In this document: positions 36,666 to 45,774 of the stretch, piece after piece | How the letters are laid out: each line of letters opens with the position of its first letter | How positions within the stretch are numbered: the stretch's first letter is position 1 | DNA from: Immundisolibacter sp049322795 | Lineage (GTDB): Bacteria; Pseudomonadota; Gammaproteobacteria; Immundisolibacterales; Immundisolibacteraceae | Direction of reading: 5' to 3' | Assembly (NCBI GenBank): GCA_049322795.1 | Contig: JBMOQH010000015.1 | Coordinates: forward strand, 226,792 to 290,791 | DNA: 64,000 nt | Position numbers and translations under genes: made by a program | The notes under the pieces: model-generated | What the model was told of the DNA's origin: nothing | The model's database searches: none | Seen by the model: only the letters and a program-made list of their open reading frames with translations

Positions 36666-38114
36666 CTATTTGGGGACCCGCAGTGCCAGCCACAGCGGGT
36701 TGTCGCCGCGCTGCACCAGGAGGCGCGCGACCTTGCCGGCCGGCAGGCGCTCGACCAGGCGCCTGAAGCCGGCTGCGTCCTTCACCGTCTCGCTGTTCAC
36801 GGACAGGATGACGTCGCCACGCTGCACGCCGGCGTCCTGCGCCGGACCCGCCTCGACCCCCTGCACCAGCACGCCGCCCTGCGAGAACGCGCCATTCTTG
36901 CGCTGCCGCTCGGTCAGGTCGGTCACCCGCAGGCCCAGCCGGTCCGCGCTGGCCTTGGCCGGCGCCGGTTTTCCGGCCGCGGCTTCAGGCTGCGCCGGCA
37001 GCGCCTCGACAGCGAGCTTCACCGTGCGCGGTTTGCCGGCACGCAGGATGTCGACCGCCACGGTGCGCCCGACTGCCGTGCGCCCCACCCGCGGCGGCAG
37101 GTCGCTCGAGTAAACGATGTCCTCGCCGTTGAAACGCAGGATGACGTCGCCGGCCTCGAGGCCCGCCTTGGCGGCCGGCCCGTCGGGCATGACCCGCGCG
37201 ACGAGCGCGCCGCGCGGCTGCGCCATGCCGAACGATTCCGCGAGCTCCCGCGTCACGTCCTGGATTAGTACGCCCAGCCAGCCGCGCGTGACCTTGCCGC
37301 TGGTCTTGAGCTGCCCGACCACGTCCATGGCGACGTCGATCGGCACCGCGAACGACAGCCCCATGAAGCCGCCGGTGCGGCTGTAGATCTGCGAGTTGAT
37401 GCCGATCACCTCGCCGTCCATGTTGAACAGCGGCCCGCCCGAGTTGCCGGGATTGATGGCCACGTCGGTCTGGATGAACGGCACGTAGGTGTCCTGCGGC
37501 AGGGCGCGGCCCTTGGCGCTGACGATGCCGGCGGTGACCGAATGGTCGAAGCCGAACGGCGAGCCGATGGCAAGCACCCACTCGCCGACCTTCAGTCGCG
37601 CCGGGTCGCCGATCTTGACCGTCGGCAGCGGTCCGTTTTTCGGCTCCACCTTCAGCAGCGCGATGTCGCTGCGCTCGTCCGAGCCGATCAGATTGGCCGC
37701 CAGTTCGCTGCGATCGCCAAGGCGCACGATGATCTCGTCGGCATTCCTGACCACGTGGTGGTTGGTCAGCACATAGCCGTCGGCGGAGATGATGAAGCCC
37801 GAGCCCAGCGACTCGCTAGGCAGCTGCGGCAGCTCGCCCAGCTCGCCGAAAAAGCGCCGCATGAATTCCTCGAGCGGCATGCCGTCGGGCAACTCCATGC
37901 CCTCCGGCAGCTCGAACGGCAGCTTGGGGCGGGACGCCTGGGTGCTGGCCGGCTTCTGCTCGCTGCTGATGTTGACCACCGCCTGGCCGTTGGCGGCGAC
38001 CAGGCCAGAGAAATCCGGCAGCTCGCCGGCGAACGCGTGACCACCGACCAAGGCGGACAGGACGAGACTGCCGAGCCATGCGGCCGGCAGCAGGAGACGG
38101 GGCAGCGTAGTCAT
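36666..38114 (-). CDS. degQ: DegQ/MucD-type periplasmic serine protease
   Basis: 482 residues with a signal peptide (cleavage near residue 30). Trypsin-like domain with catalytic His120 (TNHHVV), Asp150 (ERSDIALL) and Ser225 (NPGNSGGPLF), then two PDZ domains (about 285-375 and 390-480). It degrades or refolds misfolded envelope proteins. Fourth gene of rpoE-rseA-rseB-degQ, the layout of the Pseudomonas algU-mucA-mucB-mucD operon, so it is probably part of the sigma-E response. Its ATG shares one base with the rseB stop. Confidence 0.94.
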   Translation of the reverse strand: MTTLPRLLLPAAWLGSLVLSALVGGHAFAGELPDFSGLVAANGQAVVNISSEQKPASTQASRPKLPFELPEGMELPDGMPLEEFMRRFFGELGELPQLPSESLGSGFIISADGYVLTNHHVVRNADEIIVRLGDRSELAANLIGSDERSDIALLKVEPKNGPLPTVKIGDPARLKVGEWVLAIGSPFGFDHSVTAGIVSAKGRALPQDTYVPFIQTDVAINPGNSGGPLFNMDGEVIGINSQIYSRTGGFMGLSFAVPIDVAMDVVGQLKTSGKVTRGWLGVLIQDVTRELAESFGMAQPRGALVARVMPDGPAAKAGLEAGDVILRFNGEDIVYSSDLPPRVGRTAVGRTVAVDILRAGKPRTVKLAVEALPAQPEAAAGKPAPAKASADRLGLRVTDLTERQRKNGAFSQGGVLVQGVEAGPAQDAGVQRGDVILSVNSETVKDAAGFRRLVERLPAGKVARLLVQRGDNPLWLALRVPK

Positions 38115-39118
38115 CAAGGCTCGGGATGTGGGTTCGGCGCAACGGATGTGGTTTCGGCCGGCGACGTGGTGAGCGCGGCGGCGATCTGACGCAAGGCCGG
38201 GAACGGCGCGGCGCCGAGTACCGTGACCTGACGGCCATCGACCACGGTCCCGAACACCGGCATGTCCGCCACATGCCGCGCCCCGCTGGACGCCGTATCG
38301 GCTGCATTTTCGGCCGCGGCCTGCGGATCGATGAACACCGACACGGTGGCGAGACCGTCGGACAGCGTGATCTGCTCCACCTCGTGTTCGCCACCGGGCA
38401 TGCGCCGCCGCGTATGGCCGCTGACGCTGAAGCCGGGTGGGAGCCCCCCCACCGGCCATGGCAACTCGGCCACGACAGGCTCGGGCGTCACGGTGCGTTC
38501 GGTCCAATTCAGCGGCGCTGGCGCGCCTGGCGTCGGCCTCAGCCATTCGGCATCGGTCACCCGCGGCAGCACCTGCAGGTCGACAAAGAACACTTGCCTC
38601 AGGATCTGGCCGCGATGATCGACCAGACCTGTTTTCAAGAGCAGACCCGTTGCGCTGTCGGTGACCAGCAGGTAGGCGAAACGGAACGCATCCAGAGGCT
38701 TGGCCAGCGTGAAGTCTGCTGGCCGGTCGGCGAAGCGCCCGCTGCCGATGGGCGCGAAATCGTAGAACTGCGCCAAACGCGCCAAGCGCTGCGGCACCAG
38801 GCTCGGGAAGGCGGCCGCCACGATCGCGTCATCGTGGGCCAAGCGCGCACTGGTCATCGCGACCTTGCAATACGGGCCCGCGCGGCGCAGCTCCCAGTAG
38901 GCGCCCTGCAGGCTGTGGGCGCGGTCCTCGCCCGCCTCGCGGCCGGCGCGATGCAGCAGCACGAGCGTCTGTGCCTGGGTGCCCTCGATCTGCACCACGT
39001 GCCCGCGGAAGTTCAGCGTGCGGGCCGCTTCGATCATGCGGTCGATGATCGCTGGCGCCTCGGCGGCTGCCAGCGGACCGGCCAGCGTGAACGCCAGCAG
39101 CGCCAGGGCACGCCTCAT
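38114..39118 (-). CDS. rseB: RseB/MucB, sigma-E regulatory protein
   Basis: 334 residues with a signal peptide (about 1-21) and the two-domain RseB fold: an N-terminal LolA-like domain and a smaller C-terminal domain from about 215. RseB binds the periplasmic part of RseA and protects it from proteolysis until lipid or lipopolysaccharide signals release it. The ATG overlaps the rseA stop as ATGA, placing it in the rpoE operon. Confidence 0.92.
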   Translation of the reverse strand: MRRALALLAFTLAGPLAAAEAPAIIDRMIEAARTLNFRGHVVQIEGTQAQTLVLLHRAGREAGEDRAHSLQGAYWELRRAGPYCKVAMTSARLAHDDAIVAAAFPSLVPQRLARLAQFYDFAPIGSGRFADRPADFTLAKPLDAFRFAYLLVTDSATGLLLKTGLVDHRGQILRQVFFVDLQVLPRVTDAEWLRPTPGAPAPLNWTERTVTPEPVVAELPWPVGGLPPGFSVSGHTRRRMPGGEHEVEQITLSDGLATVSVFIDPQAAAENAADTASSGARHVADMPVFGTVVDGRQVTVLGAAPFPALRQIAAALTTSPAETTSVAPNPHPEP

Positions 39119-39669
39119 TGCCGGCGTTCGGCGCTGACGTTGTGCACCAGTGGGGATAGCGATTCCGTCCCGGCCAGCAGCGCGTTGTCGGCGTGCACGG
39201 CCCAGTAACTTTCGAGGCGATTGGCTTGGTAGGCGGCCTGGCTGGCCCCGTCCTGCTCGGCGCCGGCCAGGGTCGCCACGCCGACGGCAGGCGTGAGTGT
39301 GGCCGTCGCCAGCTGCGGCGGCTGCGCGCCGAGTTGCCACGGCCGCAGGCCGACCACGGTGGCCAGTGCCACGCCGGCGGCAAGGGCGCCGCCCATTGCG
39401 TAGCGTGGCCAGCGTCGCGGCGAACGTGCGGGTGCAATACCCGGCAGCAGGTAGGCGGGTTCATCCGCGAGCGCATCGCGCACGGCGGCGGTGATGTCGA
39501 ATGGGGTTTCCACGTCGCCCCGCAGCAGGCCGCTCAACTGGTGCATGCGGCGCCATTCCGCGGCCATGTCCGGGTCGCTCAACAAGGCGTCGATGGTGGC
39601 GTCCGCCTGCTGCGCGTCCAGTTCGCCATCCATCAACTCGGACAGCATGGGGTGTTGTGGCTCCGCCAT
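39115..39669 (-). CDS. rseA: Anti-sigma-E factor RseA/MucA
   Basis: 184 residues. N-terminal cytoplasmic domain with LSELMDGELD and WRRMHQLSGLLRGD typical of RseA/MucA, a single membrane segment (about 90-107) and a periplasmic tail that would bind RseB and be cut by DegS-like protease. It holds RpoE at the membrane. It lies 16 bases after rpoE. Confidence 0.93.
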   Translation of the reverse strand: MAEPQHPMLSELMDGELDAQQADATIDALLSDPDMAAEWRRMHQLSGLLRGDVETPFDITAAVRDALADEPAYLLPGIAPARSPRRWPRYAMGGALAAGVALATVVGLRPWQLGAQPPQLATATLTPAVGVATLAGAEQDGASQAAYQANRLESYWAVHADNALLAGTESLSPLVHNVSAERRQ

Positions 39670-39685
39670 TCAGGTCTCCACCAGA

Positions 39686-40291
39686 CTACAGGAACGGTTT
39701 CAGTTTCGCGTCGAGGGCGCGACGCGCGCGGAATATGCGCGAGCGCACCGTACCGATGGGGCAATCGAGCACGCGGGCGATTTCGTCGTAGCTAAGACCT
39801 TCCATTTCGCACAAAGTTAACGCGGTCCGCAGATCCTCGGGCAGTTCGTCGAGCGCCCGCGACAAGGCCGCCTGCAGCTGATCGCGAGCGGCATACGATT
39901 CGGGCGTCGCCAGATCCGCCACCACCACGCCGGCCTCCTCCACGCCGCCGTCGGTGATGTCGACATCGTCGCCCGGCGGGCGGCGCGATCTTGCCACCAA
40001 ATGGTTCTTGGCGGCATTGATGCCGATGCGATACAGCCAAGTGTAGAACGCGCTGTCGCCGCGAAAGTTGGGCAGCGCCCGGTAGGCCTTGATGAAGGCT
40101 TCCTGCACCACGTCCTGTGCCTCGGCACGATCGGACACCAGACGCCCGACCAACTTCAGCAGGCGCAGCTGATACTTGCTGACCAACAGGTCGAAGGCCC
40201 GCTTGTCGCCGCGCTGCACGCGGCGTACCAGGGCGAGGTCGATGGCGCTGTCGTCGCTCGGCTTGGCGGTGTCGCCGTCGCTGTCGCTCAT
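39686..40291 (-). CDS. rpoE: Extracytoplasmic sigma factor RpoE (AlgU type)
   Basis: 201 residues. Region 2 has FDLLVSKYQLRLLKLVGRLV and DVVQEAFIKAYRALPNFRGDSAFYTWLYRI; region 4 has LPEDLRTALTLCEMEGLSYDEIARVLDCPIGTVRSRIFRAR. Typical ECF02 sigma factor directing the envelope stress response. I could not find a confident sigma-E type promoter in the 200 bases upstream shared with nadB. Confidence 0.96.
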   Translation of the reverse strand: MSDSDGDTAKPSDDSAIDLALVRRVQRGDKRAFDLLVSKYQLRLLKLVGRLVSDRAEAQDVVQEAFIKAYRALPNFRGDSAFYTWLYRIGINAAKNHLVARSRRPPGDDVDITDGGVEEAGVVVADLATPESYAARDQLQAALSRALDELPEDLRTALTLCEMEGLSYDEIARVLDCPIGTVRSRIFRARRALDAKLKPFL

Positions 40292-40490
40292 GTCGGGCGG
40301 AAAACCAAGGCAATCAACACGCCTGCCGGCAAGCTGACCAGCGCGGACAACTGCGCACGCGGGGGCGCGCGCCGATCGTGGCGAACCAAGCGAGCCTCCC
40401 CGGAGCGATGCGTCGAGCGCGGGATTGCGCTTTTGTTACAGTGCCGGCGATTTTAACAGCTCCCCCAAGGCCGCCCATCTCGATTCGTCC

Positions 40491-42107
40491 ATGGACAACA
40501 GCGCGCAGGTACTCATCATCGGCGGTGGCGCGGCGGGACTCAGCCTGGCGCTGCGCCTGGCGGATCACGCGCCGGTGCGCATCCTGGCCAAGGGGCCGCT
40601 CACCGAGGGCTCGAGCCTGTACGCGCAGGGCGGCGTCGCCGCCGTGCTGGGCGATCAGGACACGATCGACTCGCACGTTGCCGATACGCTGGTGGCCGGC
40701 GCCGGCCTGTGCGACGCGGCGGCGGTGCGTTTCACCGTCGAGCACAGTCGTGGCGCCATCGCGTGGCTGATCGATCAGGGCGTGTCCTTCACCCGCCTGA
40801 CCGAGCCGGGCGGCAACGGTCCGTTCGACGACTACCACCTGACGCGCGAAGGCGGCCACGCGCAGCGGCGCATCATCCACGCCGCCGACTCCACGGGCCG
40901 GGCCATCACCACCACGCTGGAGGACAAGGTCCGGGCGCACCCGAACATCACGCTGCACGAACACCACATCGCGATCGATCTGATCACCACCGCGCGGCTG
41001 GGCCTGGCCGGCGAAAACCACTGCCTGGGCGCCTACGTGCTCGACCGGCGCAGCGGTGAGGTCAAGGTGTTCGGCGGCCGCGCGGTGGTGCTGGCCACCG
41101 GCGGCGCCGGCAAGGTGTACCTGTACACCAGCAACCCGGATGTGGCGACGGGCGATGGCATCGCCATGGCCTGGCGGGCCGGATGCCGGGTCGGCAACAT
41201 GGAGTTCATCCAGTTCCACCCGACCTGCCTTTACCACCCGCAGGCCAAGACTTTCCTGATCTCCGAGGCGCTGCGCGGCGAGGGCGGCCGCCTGTGCCTG
41301 CCGGGTGGCGAGCGCTTCATGCACCGCTACGACGAGCGCCTGGAGCTCGCGCCCCGCGACGTGGTGGCGCGGGCCATCGACAGCGAGATGAAGCGCCTCG
41401 GCCTCGACTGTGTGTACCTCGACATCAGCCACCAGCCGGCCGAATTCATCCGCGAGCACTTCCCGACCATCGTCGCGCGCTGCCTCGAGCTCGGCATCGA
41501 CATCACGCGTGAACCGATCCCGGTGGTGCCGGCGGCGCATTACCTGTGCGGCGGCGTCGTCACGGACCTGTCCGGGCGTACCGATTTGCCGGGCCTGTAC
41601 AGCGTCGGCGAGGCGGCCTATACCGGCCTGCACGGCGCCAACCGCCTGGCCAGCAACTCGCTGCTGGAATGCCTGGTGTTCGCCGAATCGGCCGCCGCGG
41701 ACATCCTAGCCAGCCCGGCCCGCACGGGCGAAGACGTCGTGATTCCGCCCTGGGACGAGAGCCAGGTCACCGATTCCGACGAGGAAGTGGTGGTCACGCA
41801 CAACTGGCAGGAGCTGCGCCGCGCCATGTGGGACTACGTCGGCATCGTGCGCACGGACAAGCGCCTCGCCCGCGCGCTGAACCGTGTCCAACTGCTGGCG
41901 CGGGAGATCCAGGAGTACTACGCCAATTTCCGCGTGACGCCGGACCTCATCGAGCTGCGCAACCTGGTGCAGGTGGCGGAGCTGATCGTGCGCTCGGCGC
42001 AGCGGCGGCGCGAGAGCCGGGGCCTGCATTACAGCCTGGATTGCCCGCAGCCGGATGGGGGCTTGCCCCCCGCGGCGACGTTGCTCAGCCCGCCGCGCGC
42101 AGGCTGA
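40491..42107 (+). CDS. nadB: L-aspartate oxidase
   Basis: 538 residues from the ATG at 40491. FAD-binding GGGAAGLSLALRL at the start, the succinate dehydrogenase/fumarate reductase flavoprotein fold (LYAQGGVAAV, GEAAYTGLHGANRLASNSLLE) and a C-terminal helical domain. It oxidises aspartate to iminoaspartate, the first step of NAD synthesis. Its 3' end overlaps the convergent ygfX gene by 23 bases. Divergent from rpoE, as in many Gammaproteobacteria. Confidence 0.96.
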   Translation: MDNSAQVLIIGGGAAGLSLALRLADHAPVRILAKGPLTEGSSLYAQGGVAAVLGDQDTIDSHVADTLVAGAGLCDAAAVRFTVEHSRGAIAWLIDQGVSFTRLTEPGGNGPFDDYHLTREGGHAQRRIIHAADSTGRAITTTLEDKVRAHPNITLHEHHIAIDLITTARLGLAGENHCLGAYVLDRRSGEVKVFGGRAVVLATGGAGKVYLYTSNPDVATGDGIAMAWRAGCRVGNMEFIQFHPTCLYHPQAKTFLISEALRGEGGRLCLPGGERFMHRYDERLELAPRDVVARAIDSEMKRLGLDCVYLDISHQPAEFIREHFPTIVARCLELGIDITREPIPVVPAAHYLCGGVVTDLSGRTDLPGLYSVGEAAYTGLHGANRLASNSLLECLVFAESAAADILASPARTGEDVVIPPWDESQVTDSDEEVVVTHNWQELRRAMWDYVGIVRTDKRLARALNRVQLLAREIQEYYANFRVTPDLIELRNLVQVAELIVRSAQRRRESRGLHYSLDCPQPDGGLPPAATLLSPPRAG

Positions 42108-42483
42108 CGCGCAGGCGGCGCAGCGCGTCGGCGTTCACCGCGTCGGCGGCCAGCGGCACCCAAAGGCGGCGCCGATCGCGGTGCAGCGCCAGAATCACCA
42201 GCCACGGATGACAGAACGAGCGCGCGGTGTCCACCCGCCAGCCGGGCTCGCGCCGCCCGTTGCGCAGGGTCAGCGTCCACTCGCCCTCGAGCGCGCCCTG
42301 AACGCGCATCACATCGCCGGGTTTGTCGCGCAGCGCCCGCCACAAGGCGATTCCGACCAGCGCCACGGCCGCCGGCCAGGCCAATGGCGGCAGGGCGTAA
42401 AGCGCACCCAGCAGGCCTCCCAGATGCAGCACGCCGGCGAGCGTCGTCAGCCCTGCCGAGCGGCCGCGCGCAAGATCATGCAC
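42085..42483 (-). CDS. ygfX: YgfX-like membrane protein (DUF1434)
   Basis: 132 residues with two closely spaced membrane segments (about 14-50) and a basic C-terminal domain (GEWTLTLRNGRREPGWRV). In E. coli YgfX partners with SdhE; the role as a toxin affecting cytoskeleton proteins has been proposed. Here it starts eight bases inside the sdhE end. The family assignment rests on layout and context more than on strong motifs. Confidence 0.75.
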   Translation of the reverse strand: MHDLARGRSAGLTTLAGVLHLGGLLGALYALPPLAWPAAVALVGIALWRALRDKPGDVMRVQGALEGEWTLTLRNGRREPGWRVDTARSFCHPWLVILALHRDRRRLWVPLAADAVNADALRRLRVSLRAAG

Positions 42484-42712
42484 CGTGGCCGATCAGCGTC
42501 AGTACGGCGGCGGTGTCGGCATCCGCGGCCGCCGCGCGGCCAAGGGCCTGGTCGAGCAGATCATCGTCCTCCAGGGCCAGCAGGCGCTCCAGCGCCAGCC
42601 GCTGCGCCGGGTTCATCGTCGCCAGGTGCCGCTCCAGGAAGCGGCCCAGCAGGACATCGAGTTCCTTCTTGCCGCGGCGGCAGCGCCAGCGCAGTGCGGA
42701 ATCGCTTAGCAT
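42476..42712 (-). CDS. sdhE: FAD assembly factor SdhE
   Basis: 78 residues. RWRCRRGKKELDVLLGRFLE contains the RGxxE motif that contacts the succinate dehydrogenase flavoprotein and promotes covalent FAD attachment. The neighbouring nadB is a paralogue of that flavoprotein. It diverges from ygfZ with about 60 bases between starts and overlaps ygfX by eight bases. Confidence 0.93.
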   Translation of the reverse strand: MLSDSALRWRCRRGKKELDVLLGRFLERHLATMNPAQRLALERLLALEDDDLLDQALGRAAAADADTAAVLTLIGHGA

Positions 42713-42774
42713 GAATGATGTTCCCCTTGCTGCCCCGGCGACGGCTGCGGGCAGCCGCCGATGGAGGCCTGGTC

Positions 42775-43749
42775 GTGAGCTGGATGCCGGTTCTACCTGA
42801 AACCGACCCGACCCTGCCAGGGTCGGGCGACTGCCTGTCGATGCCGCTGTCCCATCTTGCCCTGATCGAGGCCGATGGCGTCGACGCGGCGGCCTTCCTG
42901 CACGCCCAGTTCAGCAACGACGTGCAGGGCCTGCCAGCCGGTCGCAGCCTGCTGGCCGGCTATTGCAACGCCAAGGGCCGCCTTTACGCTCTGCCGCGCG
43001 TGTGGCGGCAAGGCGAGCGCTGGCGGCTGTGCCTGCCGGCCGAGGTCGCGCAGACCGTGCTCAAGCGTCTGCGCATGTTCGTGCTGCGCAGCAAGGTCAC
43101 CCTCGCCCTGCGCGACGACGTCACCCTGATCGGCGTGGTCGGCGACGGTGCGGCCGAGTGCCTGCGCCGGGCGGACTTGCCGGCGCCGGAGACCGTCGAC
43201 GCAGTCGAGGTCCGCGGCGAAGCCAGCGTGCTGCGCTGGCCAGGCGCGCAGCCGCGGTTCCAGATTTGCGTGCCCGACGATGCGGCCCCAGCCTGCTGGG
43301 CGGCCCTGGCGGCCAGTTCGCGGCCGGCACCCGCCGCCGTCTGGCGCCGGCTCGACATCGACGCCGGCCTGCCCAGCATTTACGCGCCCACGCTCGAAGC
43401 CTTTGTGCCGCAGATGGTGAATCTCGAACTGATCGGCGGCGTCAGCTTCAAGAAGGGCTGCTACCCCGGCCAGGAAATCGTCGCGCGCATGCATTACCTG
43501 GGCAAGCCGTCGCGGCGCATGTATCGCTGGCATGCAGCCACCGCACCGCTGCCCGGCACGCCGGTGCTGGACGAAGCCGGTCGCGAGGTCGGTACCGTCG
43601 TGGACGCCCAGCCGGCAGCCGACGGCGCGCACCTGCTCGCCGTCCTGCAGCGCGGCAAAGGCACCGCGGCGCTGCGCCTGCCGGGCGGGGAGCCGCTCGC
43701 CGGCCTCGGTCTGCCCTATGCCGTGGACGAGGTGGCCGACGTCGACTGA
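42775..43749 (+). CDS. ygfZ: YgfZ, folate-binding Fe-S cluster assembly protein
   Basis: 324 residues from a GTG at 42775 that has GGAGG seven bases upstream. ATG at 42784 (321 residues) is an alternative; an ATG at 42715 would collide with sdhE. GcvT-like fold with the diagnostic KGCYPGQEIVAR (near 230), whose cysteine is essential in E. coli. It helps maintain certain 4Fe-4S enzymes using tetrahydrofolate. Its last 34 bases overlap the convergent kinase gene. Confidence 0.92.
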   Translation: MSWMPVLPETDPTLPGSGDCLSMPLSHLALIEADGVDAAAFLHAQFSNDVQGLPAGRSLLAGYCNAKGRLYALPRVWRQGERWRLCLPAEVAQTVLKRLRMFVLRSKVTLALRDDVTLIGVVGDGAAECLRRADLPAPETVDAVEVRGEASVLRWPGAQPRFQICVPDDAAPACWAALAASSRPAPAAVWRRLDIDAGLPSIYAPTLEAFVPQMVNLELIGGVSFKKGCYPGQEIVARMHYLGKPSRRMYRWHAATAPLPGTPVLDEAGREVGTVVDAQPAADGAHLLAVLQRGKGTAALRLPGGEPLAGLGLPYAVDEVADVD

Positions 43750-44594
43750 CGATCCTCGCCGGCCGATGCGGCCCGGCGCACCAAGTGTTTCCAAAGACGC
43801 CGCCCCTGCCGCGACAGCCGCGGCCCGGCGCCCAGATACCAGCCAAGGAAACGGCGTCGATCGGTACGCGACCAACCGACGCTGCGCCGGTTCAGGGTAT
43901 CGAGATCGCGCAGCGTGCAGGTCGACCGCCGCCAGCGCCGCTTGCATTTTTCAAGATCGATCAGCGCAAGCGCCGTGGCGTCGTGCCCGTCGCCCGCCAG
44001 CCAAGCCGCTCTCACCATCAGGTGCTTGGGGTACAGGCAGTTGTGCTCCAGCCGCGCGCCGTGCAGGACCCGCACCTGGCGCGCCAGCAGCTGCAACAGG
44101 CGCAGACGGCGCGCGCGCGGCGGCGGGCCGCCGCTCCGCCAGTCGACGAGCAGGTCGTCGAGTGCCCGGTAACCTGCCAGCTCGCGGATCACCAATACGC
44201 CCTGCAGGTGGCGGCCCTGCCGGCGCCGGGCGTAGAGCACGGGCTCTGCGGTCGGGATGCCAAGCTCGCGACAACGACGCAGCGTGCGCATCTCGCGCTC
44301 GCCCGTGGGACGCCCACGCCACGGATGGCGCCAGGAGCGGCACACATGGTCCTGCTGGCGTTTGATGTACAGGCCGAGTCGCGAGCCGTCGGCCGCGCTC
44401 ACGATGAGGCGCCCTACCGTGCTCCAGCCTCCCCGCCCCGCATTGCCGGGCTCGACCGTCGGCAGTTGCAGCCGCCAGCAGGCATCGAAATCGTGCAGGC
44501 CGGCGTGCTCGAGCAGCTCGGCAAAGGCAGGTTCGGCGTCGAATATCGCGGCGGCTGGCACGGCTTGACCTGATGACGGCGGGCGTTTGCCCAT
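43716..44594 (-). CDS. InaA/WaaP-like lipopolysaccharide kinase family protein
   Basis: 292 residues from the ATG at 44594. Kinase-like fold with a lysine in LYIKRQQDH, the sequence LVIRELAGY at the hinge, the catalytic-loop equivalent LEHNCLYPKHL and ALIDLEKCKRRW in place of the DFG segment. These are InaA-type features; the usual HRD of WaaP reads HNC. It may phosphorylate lipid A core sugars or act in stress response. A longer start at 44654 is less likely. Confidence 0.78.
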   Translation of the reverse strand: MGKRPPSSGQAVPAAAIFDAEPAFAELLEHAGLHDFDACWRLQLPTVEPGNAGRGGWSTVGRLIVSAADGSRLGLYIKRQQDHVCRSWRHPWRGRPTGEREMRTLRRCRELGIPTAEPVLYARRRQGRHLQGVLVIRELAGYRALDDLLVDWRSGGPPPRARRLRLLQLLARQVRVLHGARLEHNCLYPKHLMVRAAWLAGDGHDATALALIDLEKCKRRWRRSTCTLRDLDTLNRRSVGWSRTDRRRFLGWYLGAGPRLSRQGRRLWKHLVRRAASAGEDRQSTSATSSTA

Positions 44595-44637
44595 TGGAGG
44601 CGAAAGCCGGTAATGATGCCGCGCCCGCGCCCGCACA

Positions 44638-45774
44638 TCACGCCGTCCGCGCATCCTGAAAATGCGGCAGCACCTCGCGGGCGATCGCCTCCATGTTGGC
44701 CCGCGTCATATCGGCCGGCAGGGTGCCGAACTGGGTCTTGACCAGCACGGTGTTGAAGCCGGCGAGTTCCTGGTACGCCGCCAGGCGCTCGCGCACCGTG
44801 CTCGGGCTGCCGATGATGATGACGCCGGCGTCGTTCAGCGAGTGCACGGTCTGCGGCTTGCCGATCATGTCCGGCTGGATGTGCTTGTACGATTCGAGCG
44901 AGGTGTAGCCGGGCGGCAGCAGCATCTCGAACGGCATGCGCAGAAACTCGTTCTGGATCGCCTCGGCGTGCGGCCCGGCCTCGCGCAGCGCCTGCTCGTC
45001 GGTCTCGGCCACGTAGATGGTGGTCGACCAGGCGCACTGATCCCAGGTGGCGGCGTAGCCCGCCTTGTCGGCCTCCTCGCGGTACTTGTCGAAGAAGCCC
45101 GCCACGGTCTTGATGGCGCCCAGCGTCTGGCAGTACGTATAGCGGTGGCGCGCCGCCCAGGCGATGGTCTCGGCCGAACCCTGCGAGGGGACCCACACCG
45201 GCGGGTGCGGCGCCTGGTAGGGCCGTGGCCACAGGTTGACGTAGCGGTAGTGGTAGTACTCGCCGTCGAACTCGAACGGCCCGGGCTCGGTCCAGGCGCG
45301 CAGGATGAGATCGTGCGCCTCCTGAAAGCGCGCCAGCGATTCCGCCGGGTTGACGCCGGTCGAGTGGTACTCGGCGCCGATGCCGCGCACGAAGCCGGCG
45401 ATGAAGCGGCCGTGGCAGATGTTGTCCAGCATCGCGAATTCCTCCGCGATGGTGAGCGGGTTGTTCACCAGCGGCAGCGCGCGGCCGAGCACGGCGATTT
45501 TGGCGCGCTTGACCGACCGCGCCAGCGCGCCGGCCATCACGCCCGGCACCGGCATCAGGCCGTAGGCGGTCTGGTGGTGCTCGTTGACGCACACGCCGTC
45601 GAAGCCGAGCCGGTCGGCGTACTCGAGCTCGTCGAGGTAACGGTTGTAGAGCGCCGCGCCGACCTTCGGATCGTAGTGGCGGTTCGGAAAGGTGACCCAG
45701 GCGCTGCCGTGCTCGCGGATCAGCGATACGTCCATGTCCGCGTAGGGCATGAGGTGGAAATTGAAGAACTTCAT
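44638..45774 (-). CDS. LLM-class flavin-dependent oxidoreductase
   Basis: 378 residues from the ATG at 45774, which overlaps the hydrolase stop as ATGA. Bacterial luciferase-like TIM barrel: VCVNEHHQTAYG near 70, KIAVLGRALPLVNNPLTIAEEFAMLDNICHGRF and the C-terminal GSPSTVRERLAAYQELAGFNTVLV. It would use reduced FMN or F420 to oxygenate or reduce a substrate; no partner reductase is adjacent. It forms an operon with an alpha/beta hydrolase, suggesting catabolism of an organic compound. Confidence 0.88.
   Translation of the reverse strand: MKFFNFHLMPYADMDVSLIREHGSAWVTFPNRHYDPKVGAALYNRYLDELEYADRLGFDGVCVNEHHQTAYGLMPVPGVMAGALARSVKRAKIAVLGRALPLVNNPLTIAEEFAMLDNICHGRFIAGFVRGIGAEYHSTGVNPAESLARFQEAHDLILRAWTEPGPFEFDGEYYHYRYVNLWPRPYQAPHPPVWVPSQGSAETIAWAARHRYTYCQTLGAIKTVAGFFDKYREEADKAGYAATWDQCAWSTTIYVAETDEQALREAGPHAEAIQNEFLRMPFEMLLPPGYTSLESYKHIQPDMIGKPQTVHSLNDAGVIIIGSPSTVRERLAAYQELAGFNTVLVKTQFGTLPADMTRANMEAIAREVLPHFQDARTA

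Noticed and set aside
40292..40490. Sigma-E autoregulatory promoter upstream of rpoE
   Set aside because: No sequence close to GAACTT-16/17-TCTGA on the minus strand; TTAAAAT is present but lacks a fitting -35.
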